Source: Arthrobacter pascens (GTDB lineage: Bacteria > Actinomycetota > Actinomycetes > Actinomycetales > Micrococcaceae). Taken from it: a DNA stretch of 64,000 nt. The position numbers were made by a program, and so were the translations under genes. The notes under the pieces are model-generated. The model saw nothing but the letters and a program-made list of their open reading frames with translations, was not told where the DNA came from and did not search any database. Below, in pieces: positions 50,381-59,111 of this stretch; position 1 is the stretch's first letter, and every line of letters begins with the position of its first letter. The DNA is taken from positions 1 through 64,000 of the forward strand of contig NZ_JAFHKT010000148.1 of NCBI RefSeq assembly GCF_017052465.1. Reading direction: 5' to 3'.

Positions 50381-51781
50381 ATGACCAGAGCAACAGCCCG
50401 GTTCCGCCGGACGGTCTCGGCTCTGCTGTCGGCGGCGCTGGCTGGCGGCGTCGCTGCGGCAGCAATCGCAACAGCCCCAGCGGCGCAGGCCGACACCTGG
50501 CGCGACAAGGAATACTGGCTCAAGGAAGCCGGCATCACCAAGGCCTGGGAGGTCTCCAAGGGTACCGACGTCAAGGTCGCCGTCATCGACAGCGGCGTGG
50601 ACGGCAAACATCCGGACCTGAAGGGCGCCATTGCCGGCGGGCATGATGTCTCGGGAGCGGGAACACCGGACGGACAGAAAAGCATCGGCGCCAAGCCCGA
50701 GCACGGAACGCTGGTGGCCACCATGCTGGCGGGCCGTGGCCACGAAGCGCCGCCCAAGAAGTCCACGGCCAGCGCCAAGCCGTCGCCGGTCCCGCCCGCG
50801 TCGAATTCCAGGCCTGACGGCATCATCGGCGTCGCCCCCGAGGCCCAGATCCTCGCCGTCTCCACGTGGCTCGGCTCCGAGAACCCCGGCGGCAAGAGCG
50901 ATCAGGACCAGATTCCCGAGGCCGTCCGCTGGGCGGTGGACAACGGAGCCAAGGTCATCAACATTTCGTTGGGCAGCACCTCCCCGGAGTGGCCGCAAAG
51001 CTGGGACGCGGCCTTCCTGTACGCGGAGCAAAAGGACGTGGTGATCGTGGCGGCGGCCGGCAACCGGGTCGGCGGCAACGTCCAGGTAGGCGCGCCCGCC
51101 ACCATCCCGGGCGTGCTCACCGTGGCGGGACTGGACCTCAACGGGCAAGCCAGTGTTGACTCCTCATCGCAGGGCATCAGCATTGGGGTGGCAGCGCCGG
51201 CTGAAAAGCTCGCCGGCGGGCTGCCCGGCGGAAGCTACGCGGAATGGGCCGGCACCTCTGGCGCAACGCCGATCGTCTCCGGCGTCGCCGCCCTGATCCG
51301 CTCCAGGTGGCCGGAAATGAGCGCCGAGCAGGTCGTCAACAGGATCGTTTCCACGGCGAAAGACGCCGGCGCACCGGGTAAGGATCCGCTGTACGGATTC
51401 GGTATGTTGGACGCCGAGGCCGCGCTGAAGGACGAGGTAGCGGAAACCCAGACCAATCCGCTGGGGTCCATTTCAGACTGGATCCGGGTCCACCGGCGCG
51501 GCAACCCTGCCACTCCCACAGCCCCTGCGGCTCCGCCCGCCGAGTCCCCGGCGGCGCAGCCCACCCTACCCGAGGCCACGGTGCCGGTCGCGGAGCCGCC
51601 GTCGCAGCTGGACAGTGCGCTTCCTGCTGCCGTCGTTATCGGTTTTGGCGGCCTCTTCATTGCCATCATCGTCGCCGGCGCCATACAGCTGAGCCGTGCG
51701 TACCGGGCGTCCGGGGGGAGCTCCGAAGAGCCCGACACCGGCGCGCTGAACAGCGTGGATTCCAGCGGTCCGGGCAGTTAG
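50381..51781 (+). CDS. Membrane-anchored S8 serine peptidase (mycosin-like)
   Basis: A 466-residue subtilisin-like protease. The signal peptide ends near AAQAD (residue ~38). The catalytic triad is Asp70 (VIDSGVDGKHPD), His108 (PEHGTLVATM) and Ser293 (GTSGATPIVSG), with the oxyanion Asn in AAAGN. A Pro/Ala/Glu-rich linker (~residues 385-405) leads to a C-terminal membrane segment (AVVIGFGGLFIAIIVAGAI) and a short cytoplasmic tail. This is the layout of type VII secretion mycosins, but no esx or ecc gene is in the window, so that link is only structural. No propeptide is evident. Confidence 0.88.
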   Translation: MTRATARFRRTVSALLSAALAGGVAAAAIATAPAAQADTWRDKEYWLKEAGITKAWEVSKGTDVKVAVIDSGVDGKHPDLKGAIAGGHDVSGAGTPDGQKSIGAKPEHGTLVATMLAGRGHEAPPKKSTASAKPSPVPPASNSRPDGIIGVAPEAQILAVSTWLGSENPGGKSDQDQIPEAVRWAVDNGAKVINISLGSTSPEWPQSWDAAFLYAEQKDVVIVAAAGNRVGGNVQVGAPATIPGVLTVAGLDLNGQASVDSSSQGISIGVAAPAEKLAGGLPGGSYAEWAGTSGATPIVSGVAALIRSRWPEMSAEQVVNRIVSTAKDAGAPGKDPLYGFGMLDAEAALKDEVAETQTNPLGSISDWIRVHRRGNPATPTAPAAPPAESPAAQPTLPEATVPVAEPPSQLDSALPAAVVIGFGGLFIAIIVAGAIQLSRAYRASGGSSEEPDTGALNSVDSSGPGS

Positions 51782-51815
51782 TGAAGATTTTCACAAACTA
51801 CGGTATTCTGGATGC

Positions 51816-53279
51816 ATGGCAACCACCCCTCAGCTCCAGGACCGTCCCAGGGTACTCGTCGTCGGCGGCGGGTACGTCGGCCTGTACGTAGCCCTCAAAC
51901 TGCAGAAGAAGATCGCAAACGCCGGTGGCATCGTCACCGTCGTCGATCCGCTGCCCTACATGACCTACCAGCCGTTCCTGCCCGAAGTGGCCGGCGGCAA
52001 CATCGAGGCCCGCCACGCCGTGGTCTCCCACCGTCAGCACCTCAAGCAGACCGAGCTCATCCAGGGCCGCGTCACGTCGATCGACCACGCCAACCGCACC
52101 GCCGTGGTTGCCCCGGCCGACGGCGGCGAAAACTTCGAGGTGCCCTACTTTGACGTCGTGGTCGCCGCAGGCGCCATCACCCGCACGTTCCCCATCAAGG
52201 GCCTGGCGGACAAGGGCATCGGCCTGAAGACCATCGAGGAGGCTGTTGCGCTTCGCAACAAGGTCCTCGAACGCATCGAAGTCGGCTCCACCATGACCGA
52301 CCCCGTTGCCCGCGCCCGCGCCCTGACCTTCGTGGTTGTCGGCGGCGGCTTCGCCGGCATCGAGTGCATCACGGAGATGGAAGACCTCGCCCGCGCGGCG
52401 GTCAAGAACAACCCGCGCGTCAAGCAGGAGGAAGTCCGCTTCGTCCTCGTCGAGGCCATGGGCCGCATCATGCCCGAGGTCACCGAGAAGCAGGCAGTCT
52501 GGGTTGTGGAGCATCTCCGCAGCCGCGGCATCGAGGTTCTGCTCAACACCTCGCTGGAAAGCGCCGAGGGCGCCCTCAAGCTCATCAACCTGCCGGACAA
52601 GTCCCTGGCGCAGGAATTCGAGTCCGACACGCTCGTGTGGACCGCCGGCGTGCAGGCAAACCCGATGATCCGCTCCACCGATTTCCCGCTCGAGCCGCGC
52701 GGACGTGTCCGGGTCCTTCCCGACCTGCGCATCGCCGGCGACGAAGGCATCATCGAGAACGCCTGGGCAGCCGGTGACATTGCCGCGGTCCCCGACCTCA
52801 CCGGCAGTGGCCTCCCGGACGGCACCTGCGTCCCCAACGCCCAGCACGCGCTGCGCCAGGCCAAGCGCCTTGCCAAGAACCTTTGGGCTTCCCGCTGGGA
52901 AAAGCCGCTGACCGACTACAAGCACAAGAACCTTGGTGCCGTGGCCGGCTTCGGCGAGTGGAAGGGTGTTGCCAACATCAACCTCCTGGGCCGCATCGGC
53001 CTCAAGGGCGGACTCGCGTGGCTGGCACACCGTGGCTACCACGGCATGGCCATCCCCACCGTCGAGCGCAAGATCCGCGTGATCTTCGGCTGGATCCTGA
53101 GCTTCATCATGGGCCGCGACACCACACAGCTGGAGGACCTCGACAACCCCCGCGGTGCTTTCATTGCGGCCGCCACGCCGGCCCCCAAGCCGGCGGCCGC
53201 TCCGGTTGCCCCGCCCGCGGCGAAGCCTTCCGACGCTGAAAATGCTTCCAAGGATGCTGTTCCGGCGAAAGCCAAGTAA
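51816..53279 (+). CDS. ndh: Type II NADH dehydrogenase
   Basis: A 487-residue FAD/NAD(P)-dependent oxidoreductase passing electrons from NADH to the quinone pool without proton pumping. It has two dinucleotide folds: VLVVGGGYVGLYVAL (residues ~13-27) for FAD and FVVVGGGFAGIECI for NADH. The late FAD motif AWAAGDIAAVPD and the amphipathic C-terminal WLAHRGYHGMAIPTVERKIRVIFGWILSF, which attaches to the membrane, are present. An Ala/Pro/Lys tail of ~35 residues ends the protein. A hairpin follows at 53293-53335. Confidence 0.93.
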   Translation: MATTPQLQDRPRVLVVGGGYVGLYVALKLQKKIANAGGIVTVVDPLPYMTYQPFLPEVAGGNIEARHAVVSHRQHLKQTELIQGRVTSIDHANRTAVVAPADGGENFEVPYFDVVVAAGAITRTFPIKGLADKGIGLKTIEEAVALRNKVLERIEVGSTMTDPVARARALTFVVVGGGFAGIECITEMEDLARAAVKNNPRVKQEEVRFVLVEAMGRIMPEVTEKQAVWVVEHLRSRGIEVLLNTSLESAEGALKLINLPDKSLAQEFESDTLVWTAGVQANPMIRSTDFPLEPRGRVRVLPDLRIAGDEGIIENAWAAGDIAAVPDLTGSGLPDGTCVPNAQHALRQAKRLAKNLWASRWEKPLTDYKHKNLGAVAGFGEWKGVANINLLGRIGLKGGLAWLAHRGYHGMAIPTVERKIRVIFGWILSFIMGRDTTQLEDLDNPRGAFIAAATPAPKPAAAPVAPPAAKPSDAENASKDAVPAKAK

Positions 53280-53292
53280 AAAGCAGCAACTG

Positions 53293-53335
53293 ACGACGGC
53301 GGCCGTTCCCTTCCGGGGAGCGGCCGCTTCGTCGT
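53293..53335 (+). terminator. Hairpin terminator after ndh
   Basis: ACGACG-G-CGGCCG (53293-53305) pairs with CGGCCG-CTT-CGTCGT (53321-53335), two 6-bp helices separated by a small internal bulge, then TTTGGG. Confidence 0.6.
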
Positions 53336-53456
53336 TTGGGCCCCCGGCCTCCGGCCTGATTCCAGGTCGGTTCCGCCCTGATTCCACCCTGTTTTCGCCT
53401 TGGTTCCGCCCGCCCGCGTCCCGGGAACGGGCTGCCGGGATGTCTAGACTGGCTGC

Positions 53457-54433
53457 ATGACCGGCGAAACGAATCTCCAGACCCTCCTGGCCACAATGCA
53501 TCCGGTACTCCGCAGCGGAGAATACGTGTACGTCCTCTGGCCTCATGGAAGGCCCCTGGCCCCCGGCATTGAGGCCGCAGTGCGCGAGGCCGAGGGGCTG
53601 ACGGCGGTGCTGCCCCGCGCCGAGGCGGACGCCCTGGGGCTGAACTACGACTTCGTGGCCGCCTGGATCACGCTTGAAGTTCATTCGGAGCTCGAGGCCG
53701 TGGGCCTGACGGCGGCGGTGAGCCGGGCCCTCACGGACGCGCGGATCAGCTGCAATGTACTGGCAGGCTTCCACCATGACCACCTGCTGGTGTCTGTCGG
53801 GGACTCCGCCCGCGCCCTCGAAGTGCTGGCCGAGCTTTCCGCCGCGCACGCACCCGATCACGAACAAGTGCGCGAGGTGAAGCTGCGGAGCGAGAAGCCC
53901 GAAGACCGGGAGGCAATCCTCGCACTGACGGCGGAGGCATTTTCCGTCTCACCGGTCACTGGGTTGCCCGTGGACGGTGAACCGGTGGAGGTGGACCTTC
54001 TGCGCCGCCTCTTTGACTCCGACGAATACCTGCCGGAGCTCAGCGTTGTCGCCGAAGTCGACGGAGAGATCGTGGGGCACGCGATCAGCACCCGCGCGTG
54101 GGCGGACGGCCTTGAGCTGCTCGGCCTTGGACCCATTGGAGTCACTCCCAGGCTGCAGCGCCACGGCATCGGCTCGGCGCTGATGCGGGAAACGGTGATC
54201 CGGGCCAACGCGGCGGGGGAGAGGGGCATCGCCCTGCTCGGCAGCACGGACTATTATCCCCGCTTCGGCTTTGTCCCGGCATCGTCGATGGGCATCGAGG
54301 CGCCGGACAAGCGCTGGGGGACAGCTTCCAGTTCCTGCCGCTCGCGCTGTGGCCCGGCGGTGTTCACGGAACTTTCCGGTACGCCGAGCCTTTCTCCGCA
54401 ACTGAAAGCAACGCCCGCGGCGGAAAGCGATAG
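53457..54433 (+). pseudogene. ACT domain - GNAT acetyltransferase fusion with frameshift
   Basis: The N-terminal ~130 residues are an ACT-type domain (HPVLRSGEYVYVLWPHG... FHHDHLLVSVGDSARALEVL) and the rest is a YhbS-like GNAT domain with PRLQRHGIGSALM as acetyl-CoA motif and YYPRFGFVPAS. After DKRWG the frame turns into low-quality sequence and runs to 54455, inside the tRNA. Adding one G to the GGGGG run at 54316-54320 restores a typical family C-terminus (DSFQFLPLALWPGGVHGTFRYAEPF...) ending at TAG 54431-54433, 12 bases before the tRNA. So a G is missing here, by mutation or sequencing error. The N-terminal domains would still be made. Confidence 0.8.
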
Positions 54434-54445
54434 CATGGACCGGGC

Positions 54446-54519
54446 GCCCCAGTAGCCCAATTGGCAGAGGCAGCGGACTTAAAATCCGCGTGTTGTGGGT
54501 TCGAGTCCCACCTGGGGTA
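54446..54519 (+). tRNA. tRNA with UAA (leucine) anticodon
   Basis: A complete 74-base cloverleaf: acceptor GCCCCAG / CTGGGGT with discriminator A, D-arm GCCCAATTGGCAGAGGC, anticodon stem GCGGA / TCCGC with loop CTTAAAA (anticodon TAA), a five-base variable loop GTGTT, and T-arm GTGGG-TTCGAGT-CCCAC. CCA is not encoded. The anticodon predicts leucine (UUA codons), but the short variable loop is unusual because bacterial tRNA-Leu normally has a long variable arm. Confidence 0.9.
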
Positions 54520-54676
54520 CACAGTTTGGCGTAGCCGGATGTGGCTGGCCGGAGGAGGACCGCCGGCACTGCGTCCCCGCTTGCGCGCCTGCCGTCTTCC
54601 CCGACGAGGCCGGTCGCTTTCTCATCTTTTCCCCCGCTTGGCGCGGGTGTCCCATATGCAACGAGTGTTATAAGGA

Positions 54677-54692
54677 TGTGACCTTAGTCACT
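54677..54692. promoter_or_regulatory. CRP/GlxR-like site upstream of livK
   Basis: TGTGA-CCTTAG-TCACT matches the CRP-family consensus TGTGA-N6-TCACA at 9 of 10 defined positions. It lies 100 bases before the livK start. Confidence 0.6.
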
Positions 54693-54792
54693 TATGTTCA
54701 CGCCTAAATTGCACTAGCTTGAAACTAACTCAGGAACACCTGACCAATCGCATCAAAGGGCGTTCGCACCTTTCGATCGAGGAGACTCTCAA

Positions 54793-56139
54793 ATGATTTC
54801 ACTCCCCCAGGCGGCGCCCCGAGTCGCTAAGCTAACAGCGCTTAGCATCGGCGTCGCCCTTCTGGCTACGGCCTGCGGTGGCAGCCCCACCCCAAGCTCG
54901 ACGGAAACGACCGCCGCGGCAGGGGGCATCGCCTGCCCGGCACCCAGTGCCACTGCAGGTGCCACGAGCACCGCAGCAGAGACTGGCTCCGTGCCTGCTT
55001 CGACCACCACCACCCCCACGCCGCTGAAAATTGGATCGCTCCTGCCGACAACGGGGTCGCTGGCGTTCCTCGGCCCGCCCGAGATCGCCGGTGTGAACCT
55101 CGGCATCAAGGAAGTTAACGACGCCGGCGGCGTCCTGGGCAAGCCGGTCCAGGTGATCCACCGCGACTCCGGCGACACGAAGACCGACATCGCAACGCAG
55201 TCCACTACAGCATTGCTGGGCCAGGGAGTCAGCGCCATCATCGGTGCAGCATCCTCCGGTGTGTCCAAGACCGTGATCAACCAGATCACCGGTGCAGGCG
55301 TAGTGCAGTTCTCGCCTGCCAACACCTCGCCGGACTTCACCACGTGGGAGGACAAGAACCTCTACTGGCGCACCGCTCCCTCCGACGTGCTGCAGGGCAA
55401 GGTCCTGGGCAACTACATGGCGACCTGTGGCGCACAGACCGTGGGCATGATCGTCCTGAACGATGCGTACGGCACCGGCCTGCAGAAGAACGTCAAGGAA
55501 GCTTTTGAAGCAGCAGGCGGACAGGTTGTGGCCGAGGAACTCTTCAACGAGGGCGATTCGCAGTTCAGCAGCCAGGTGGACAAGGTCATCGCGGCCAAGC
55601 CGGACGCCATTGCCCTGATCACCTTCGACCAGGCCAAGAGCATCGTGCCGCTGCTGACCGGTAAGGGTATCAAGCCCACGCAGTTGTTCATGGTGGACGG
55701 CAACACGTCCGACTACAGCAAGGACTTCAAGGCCGGCACCCTGAAGGGTGCCCAGGGCACCATCCCCGGCACGTTCGCCAAGGAAGACTTCAAGAAGAAG
55801 CTCCTCGCCATCGACCCCGCCCTGAAGGACTACAGCTACGCCGGTGAGTCCTACGACGCCGTGAACCTGATCGCGCTGGCCTCAGAGGCTGCCAAGAGCA
55901 CCAAGGGCACCGAGATTGCCAAGCAGCTCAAGGGCGTTTCGGAAGTCGGGGAGAAGTGCAGTACGTTCCCGGCCTGCGTCACGCTCCTCCGTGAGGGCAA
56001 GGACATCGACTACGACGGCCAGTCCGGCCCGGTGACCTTCTCGGACAAGGGCGACCCCACCGAGGCCTACATCGGAATCTACGAGTACCAGGACGACAAC
56101 AAGTACGCGCCGTCCAAGGAAGAATTCGGCAAGCTGTAA
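54793..56139 (+). CDS. livK: Branched-chain amino acid ABC transporter binding lipoprotein
   Basis: A 448-residue type I binding protein of the Leu/Ile/Val-binding family. The signal peptide ends in the lipobox LLATAC (Cys ~28), followed by an unusually long (~55 residue) Thr/Ala/Ser linker containing one extra Cys. The fold begins at LKIGSLLPTTGSLAFLGPPEIAGVNLGIKEVNDAGG. ATG 54793 has GAGGAG upstream. It is transcribed towards the livHMGF operon from its own promoter, with a CRP-like site. The ligand could also be an amide or aromatic compound. Confidence 0.9.
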   Translation: MISLPQAAPRVAKLTALSIGVALLATACGGSPTPSSTETTAAAGGIACPAPSATAGATSTAAETGSVPASTTTTPTPLKIGSLLPTTGSLAFLGPPEIAGVNLGIKEVNDAGGVLGKPVQVIHRDSGDTKTDIATQSTTALLGQGVSAIIGAASSGVSKTVINQITGAGVVQFSPANTSPDFTTWEDKNLYWRTAPSDVLQGKVLGNYMATCGAQTVGMIVLNDAYGTGLQKNVKEAFEAAGGQVVAEELFNEGDSQFSSQVDKVIAAKPDAIALITFDQAKSIVPLLTGKGIKPTQLFMVDGNTSDYSKDFKAGTLKGAQGTIPGTFAKEDFKKKLLAIDPALKDYSYAGESYDAVNLIALASEAAKSTKGTEIAKQLKGVSEVGEKCSTFPACVTLLREGKDIDYDGQSGPVTFSDKGDPTEAYIGIYEYQDDNKYAPSKEEFGKL

Positions 56140-56161
56140 GCCGTTTTCCCCAGCTGGCATG

Positions 56162-56194
56162 AAGGCCCCCGTCCTGCAGGACGGGGGCCTTTTG
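56162..56194 (+). terminator. Intrinsic terminator after livK
   Basis: AAGGCCCCCGTCC (56162-56174) and GGACGGGGGCCTT (56179-56191) form a perfect 13-bp stem with a TGCA loop, followed by TTT. Confidence 0.92.
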
Positions 56195-56280
56195 CTGCGT
56201 ACCGTGGCGTTCGGCCCCAGCTACCGGCTACGTGGCTGGCACCGGGCGTGAGTGGGCCGGTGGGGAGAAGGCACGCAGAA

Positions 56281-56307
56281 GGGCCGCCACCGGATCGGTG
56301 ACGGCCC
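56281..56307 (-). terminator. Terminator of the livHMGF operon
   Basis: GGGCCGCCACCG and CGGTGACGGCCC pair with one mismatch around a GAT loop, 26 bases beyond the livF stop on the minus strand. Confidence 0.65.
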
Positions 56308-56332
56308 CTGAGCGTGTCGGAGGAGTGTGTGC

Positions 56333-57109
56333 CTACTTCTCGTGTTCGTCGGCCAGCGTTCCGAGGTACAGCTGGATGACCTTGGGGTCCTTCATGAGTT
56401 CCCGGCCGGTTCCCGTGTACGCATCCTTGCCCTGGTCCAGGACGTAGCCGCGGTCGCAGATCTGCAGGCAGCGGCGGGCGTTCTGTTCCACCATGATCAC
56501 GGACACGCCTGCCCTGTTGATCTCATGCACGCGCAGGAAGGTCTCGTCCTGTTTGACGGGGGAGAGGCCTGCGGACGGCTCGTCCAGCAGCAGCACGGCA
56601 GGTTCCATCATCAGGGCACGGCCCATCGCCACCATCTGGCGTTCGCCGCCGGACAGGGAGCCGGCACGCTGGGCCCGGCGCTTGCCGAGCTCAGGGAACA
56701 GGCTCGTGACAAAGTCGAAGCGCTTGGCGAAGTCCTTGGGCCGCTGGAACATGCCCATCTGCATGTTCTCCTCGATGGTGAGGGAGGCGAACACGTTGTT
56801 GTTCTGCGGCACGAAGCCCACGCCCTGAGTGACGAGCTTGTTGGCCTTGAGCCCGGTGAGGTCCTGGCCGCGCACCACAACAGATCCTGAATGCACCTTC
56901 ACGAGGCCGAACATGGCCTTCAGGAGCGTGGACTTGCCAGCTCCGTTCGGGCCGATGATTCCGATCAGCTCGCCCTTGCGGGCCTCGATGCTGCAGCCGT
57001 TGAGGATGTTCACGCCGGGCAGGTATCCGGCCACCAGGTTGGTGACTTTGACGACCGAGCCGTCTGCTGCTGCGGTGCTTGCGGCCGGAGCCGCGCTTGT
57101 GGCGCTCAT
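56333..57109 (-). CDS. livF: Branched-chain amino acid ABC ATP-binding protein LivF
   Basis: A 258-residue ATPase with Walker A GPNGAGKST, Q-loop VPQNNNVFASLTIEENM, signature LSGGERQMVAMGRAL and Walker B AVLLLDEPSAGLSP, the LivF form. It is coupled to livG by an ATGA overlap and is the last gene of the operon. It would dimerise with LivG to power LivHM. Confidence 0.94.
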   Translation of the reverse strand: MSATSAAPAASTAAADGSVVKVTNLVAGYLPGVNILNGCSIEARKGELIGIIGPNGAGKSTLLKAMFGLVKVHSGSVVVRGQDLTGLKANKLVTQGVGFVPQNNNVFASLTIEENMQMGMFQRPKDFAKRFDFVTSLFPELGKRRAQRAGSLSGGERQMVAMGRALMMEPAVLLLDEPSAGLSPVKQDETFLRVHEINRAGVSVIMVEQNARRCLQICDRGYVLDQGKDAYTGTGRELMKDPKVIQLYLGTLADEHEK

Positions 57110-58137
57110 GCTTTGTCCTTCTCTGCGTGGCCGGGGTCCGAAATGCCGGTCCTGAGGTCGGGTGCTACGACGTCCACGGCAATGATGCCGGCGTCTTCGG
57201 TGCCGACGATCGACTCCTCATCCGCCACGAGTACCTGCTCCAGCGCCCTGATGCCCTCAGAGTCGCCAAGGTCGACGTCGTGGTGGGCGCCCAGGTAGGC
57301 GTCAATCACGGCCGGATTCTTCATGACTTCGCCTGGCGGTCCCTCGGCTACGATCTTTCCCTCAGCCATGACAACAACCCAGTCCGCGATGTGGCGCACC
57401 ATGTTCATGTCGTGTTCCACGAAGAGGACGGTCATGCCCTCCGCCTTGAGGTTCTTGATGTGGTCCAGCAGGGACTGCGTCAGGGCGGGATTGACGCCTG
57501 CCATGGGCTCATCGAGCATCACCAGTTTCGGGCTGACCATGAGGGACCGCGCCATTTCGAGCAGCTTGCGCTGACCGCCGGACAGCGACGCCGCGTAGTC
57601 GTCCTTCTTCGTGTCGAGCTTGAACTTCTCCAGCAGGACGTTGGCCTGCTCGGTGATCTCTTTCTCCCTGCCGCCCCACATGCCCTTGAAGAGGGCCTTG
57701 GACAGCCGTTCACCGGGCTGCTGGGAGCCGCCGAGGCGCATGTTCTCCATGACCGTCAGTTTGCCCATGACCTTGGTGAGCTGGAAGGTCCGGACCATGC
57801 CCATGCGCGCCACCTTGTAGGAGGACACGCCGGCAATGCTTTGCCCTTCGAACTGCCACTTGCCGGAGTTCGGGGTGTCGAAGCCGGTGAGCAGGTTGAA
57901 GAGGGTGGTCTTGCCGGCCCCGTTGGGGCCGATCAGGGCGGTGATCTTGTGACGCGGGATCTCAAGGTACTCGACGTCGACGGCGTTGATGCCGCCGAAG
58001 CTGCGGGTCACGTTTTCGGCGACGACGATCGGATCCCGTTTCTTGCAGCCGGGGGTGTTCTCGCCGACGGCGATAGCGCGGGCGTCGTTCATGTAGTCGA
58101 CGCCTGCTTCCATTGAATCTTGGCTGTGCTTGCTCAT
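57106..58137 (-). CDS. livG: Branched-chain amino acid ABC ATP-binding protein LivG
   Basis: A 343-residue ATPase: Walker A GPNGAGKTT, signature LSGGQRKLLEMARSL, Walker B LVMLDEPMAGVNP. It is longer than the usual ~255 residues: ~35 extra N-terminal residues and a ~70-residue acidic C-terminal extension after AYLGAHHDVDLG. The extension has no recognised domain. ATGA overlaps join it to livM upstream and livF downstream. Confidence 0.93.
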   Translation of the reverse strand: MSKHSQDSMEAGVDYMNDARAIAVGENTPGCKKRDPIVVAENVTRSFGGINAVDVEYLEIPRHKITALIGPNGAGKTTLFNLLTGFDTPNSGKWQFEGQSIAGVSSYKVARMGMVRTFQLTKVMGKLTVMENMRLGGSQQPGERLSKALFKGMWGGREKEITEQANVLLEKFKLDTKKDDYAASLSGGQRKLLEMARSLMVSPKLVMLDEPMAGVNPALTQSLLDHIKNLKAEGMTVLFVEHDMNMVRHIADWVVVMAEGKIVAEGPPGEVMKNPAVIDAYLGAHHDVDLGDSEGIRALEQVLVADEESIVGTEDAGIIAVDVVAPDLRTGISDPGHAEKDKA

Positions 58138-59102
58138 GCGAACGCCAGCTCCTTCTTATTGCCAAAGACACCCTGCGGCCTGAAGATCATCAGCAGCATC
58201 AGGGCGATGCCCACGAGGATGTAGCGCAGCTGGCCTGCCTGGACCGTGGTCAGCCAGGTCACTGCGCCGGATTCGATAAGACCGTACAGAATGCCCTGTG
58301 TCAGGGACAGGACCACCCAGAACATCATGGCGCCGATCACCGGCCCCAGAACTGTCGCCATGCCGCCCAGCAACAGGCAGGTCCACAGGAAGAACGTCAG
58401 CTCCGTGCCATAGTTGGCGGGCTGGACGGCGCCGCGGGGAAGCGTGAACACCATTCCGGCGAACGCGCCAAGGATGCCGCCGATGACGAGCGCCTGCATC
58501 TTATAGGCGTACACGTTCTTGCCGAGGGACCGCACGGCATTCTCGTCCTCGCGGATGCCCTTCAGGACCCGGCCCCAGGGGCTGCGCATGAGGAGCCAGA
58601 CAATGAGGCAGCAGACGGCGGCGAGGGACCAGCCGATGACCCTGATGAAGAAGTCGCGGTTGTTCATGCCCAGGTAGGAGCCTTCGGGGAACGGGTTCAT
58701 GGCGTAGAACCCGCCCTCGAATGCGGCCAGTCCGTTGGCCGACCCTGTGACCGACGTGAGCTGGTTGGTGGTGACCACATAGCGCACGATCTCGGCCGCC
58801 GCGATGGTGACGATGGCGAGGTAGTCGGCGCGGAGGCGGAGGGTGGGGATACCCAGCACCAGGGCAAACAGCACGGAGCACACGACTGCGATGAGCAGCC
58901 CCACGAAGAATGGAACGCCGAAGCTCAGGGTGGAGATGGCAAAGCCGTAGGCGCCCACGGCCATGAAGCCTGCCTGGCCGAAGTTCAGCAGGCCCGAGTA
59001 GCCGAAGTGAACCGCAAGGCCGAGCGCGGCGAGCGCGTAGGCCGCCGTCGTCGGGCTGAACAGTTCACCGGCTGCGCTGGAAAGTATGAATCCGAAGTCC
59101 AT
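58134..59102 (-). CDS. livM: Branched-chain amino acid ABC permease LivM
   Basis: A 322-residue permease with about eight to ten membrane segments. Family marks are HFGYSGLLNFGQAGFMAVGAYGF near the N-terminus, LRLRADYLAIVTIAAAEIVRY and the C-terminal VGIALMLLMIFRPQG. It pairs with LivH. Its start is 9 bases after the livH stop and its end overlaps livG. Confidence 0.93.
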   Translation of the reverse strand: MDFGFILSSAAGELFSPTTAAYALAALGLAVHFGYSGLLNFGQAGFMAVGAYGFAISTLSFGVPFFVGLLIAVVCSVLFALVLGIPTLRLRADYLAIVTIAAAEIVRYVVTTNQLTSVTGSANGLAAFEGGFYAMNPFPEGSYLGMNNRDFFIRVIGWSLAAVCCLIVWLLMRSPWGRVLKGIREDENAVRSLGKNVYAYKMQALVIGGILGAFAGMVFTLPRGAVQPANYGTELTFFLWTCLLLGGMATVLGPVIGAMMFWVVLSLTQGILYGLIESGAVTWLTTVQAGQLRYILVGIALMLLMIFRPQGVFGNKKELAFA

Positions 59103-59111
59103 GGCTGTCTC

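Noticed and set aside
51798..53867. 689-residue antisense frame across ndh
   Set aside because: Shadow of ndh; no ribosome site and no domain.
54710..54735. GlnR-like nitrogen box before livK
   Set aside because: TGCAC-N6-GAAAC fits only half of the GTNAC-N6-GAAAC consensus; the CRP-like site is much better.
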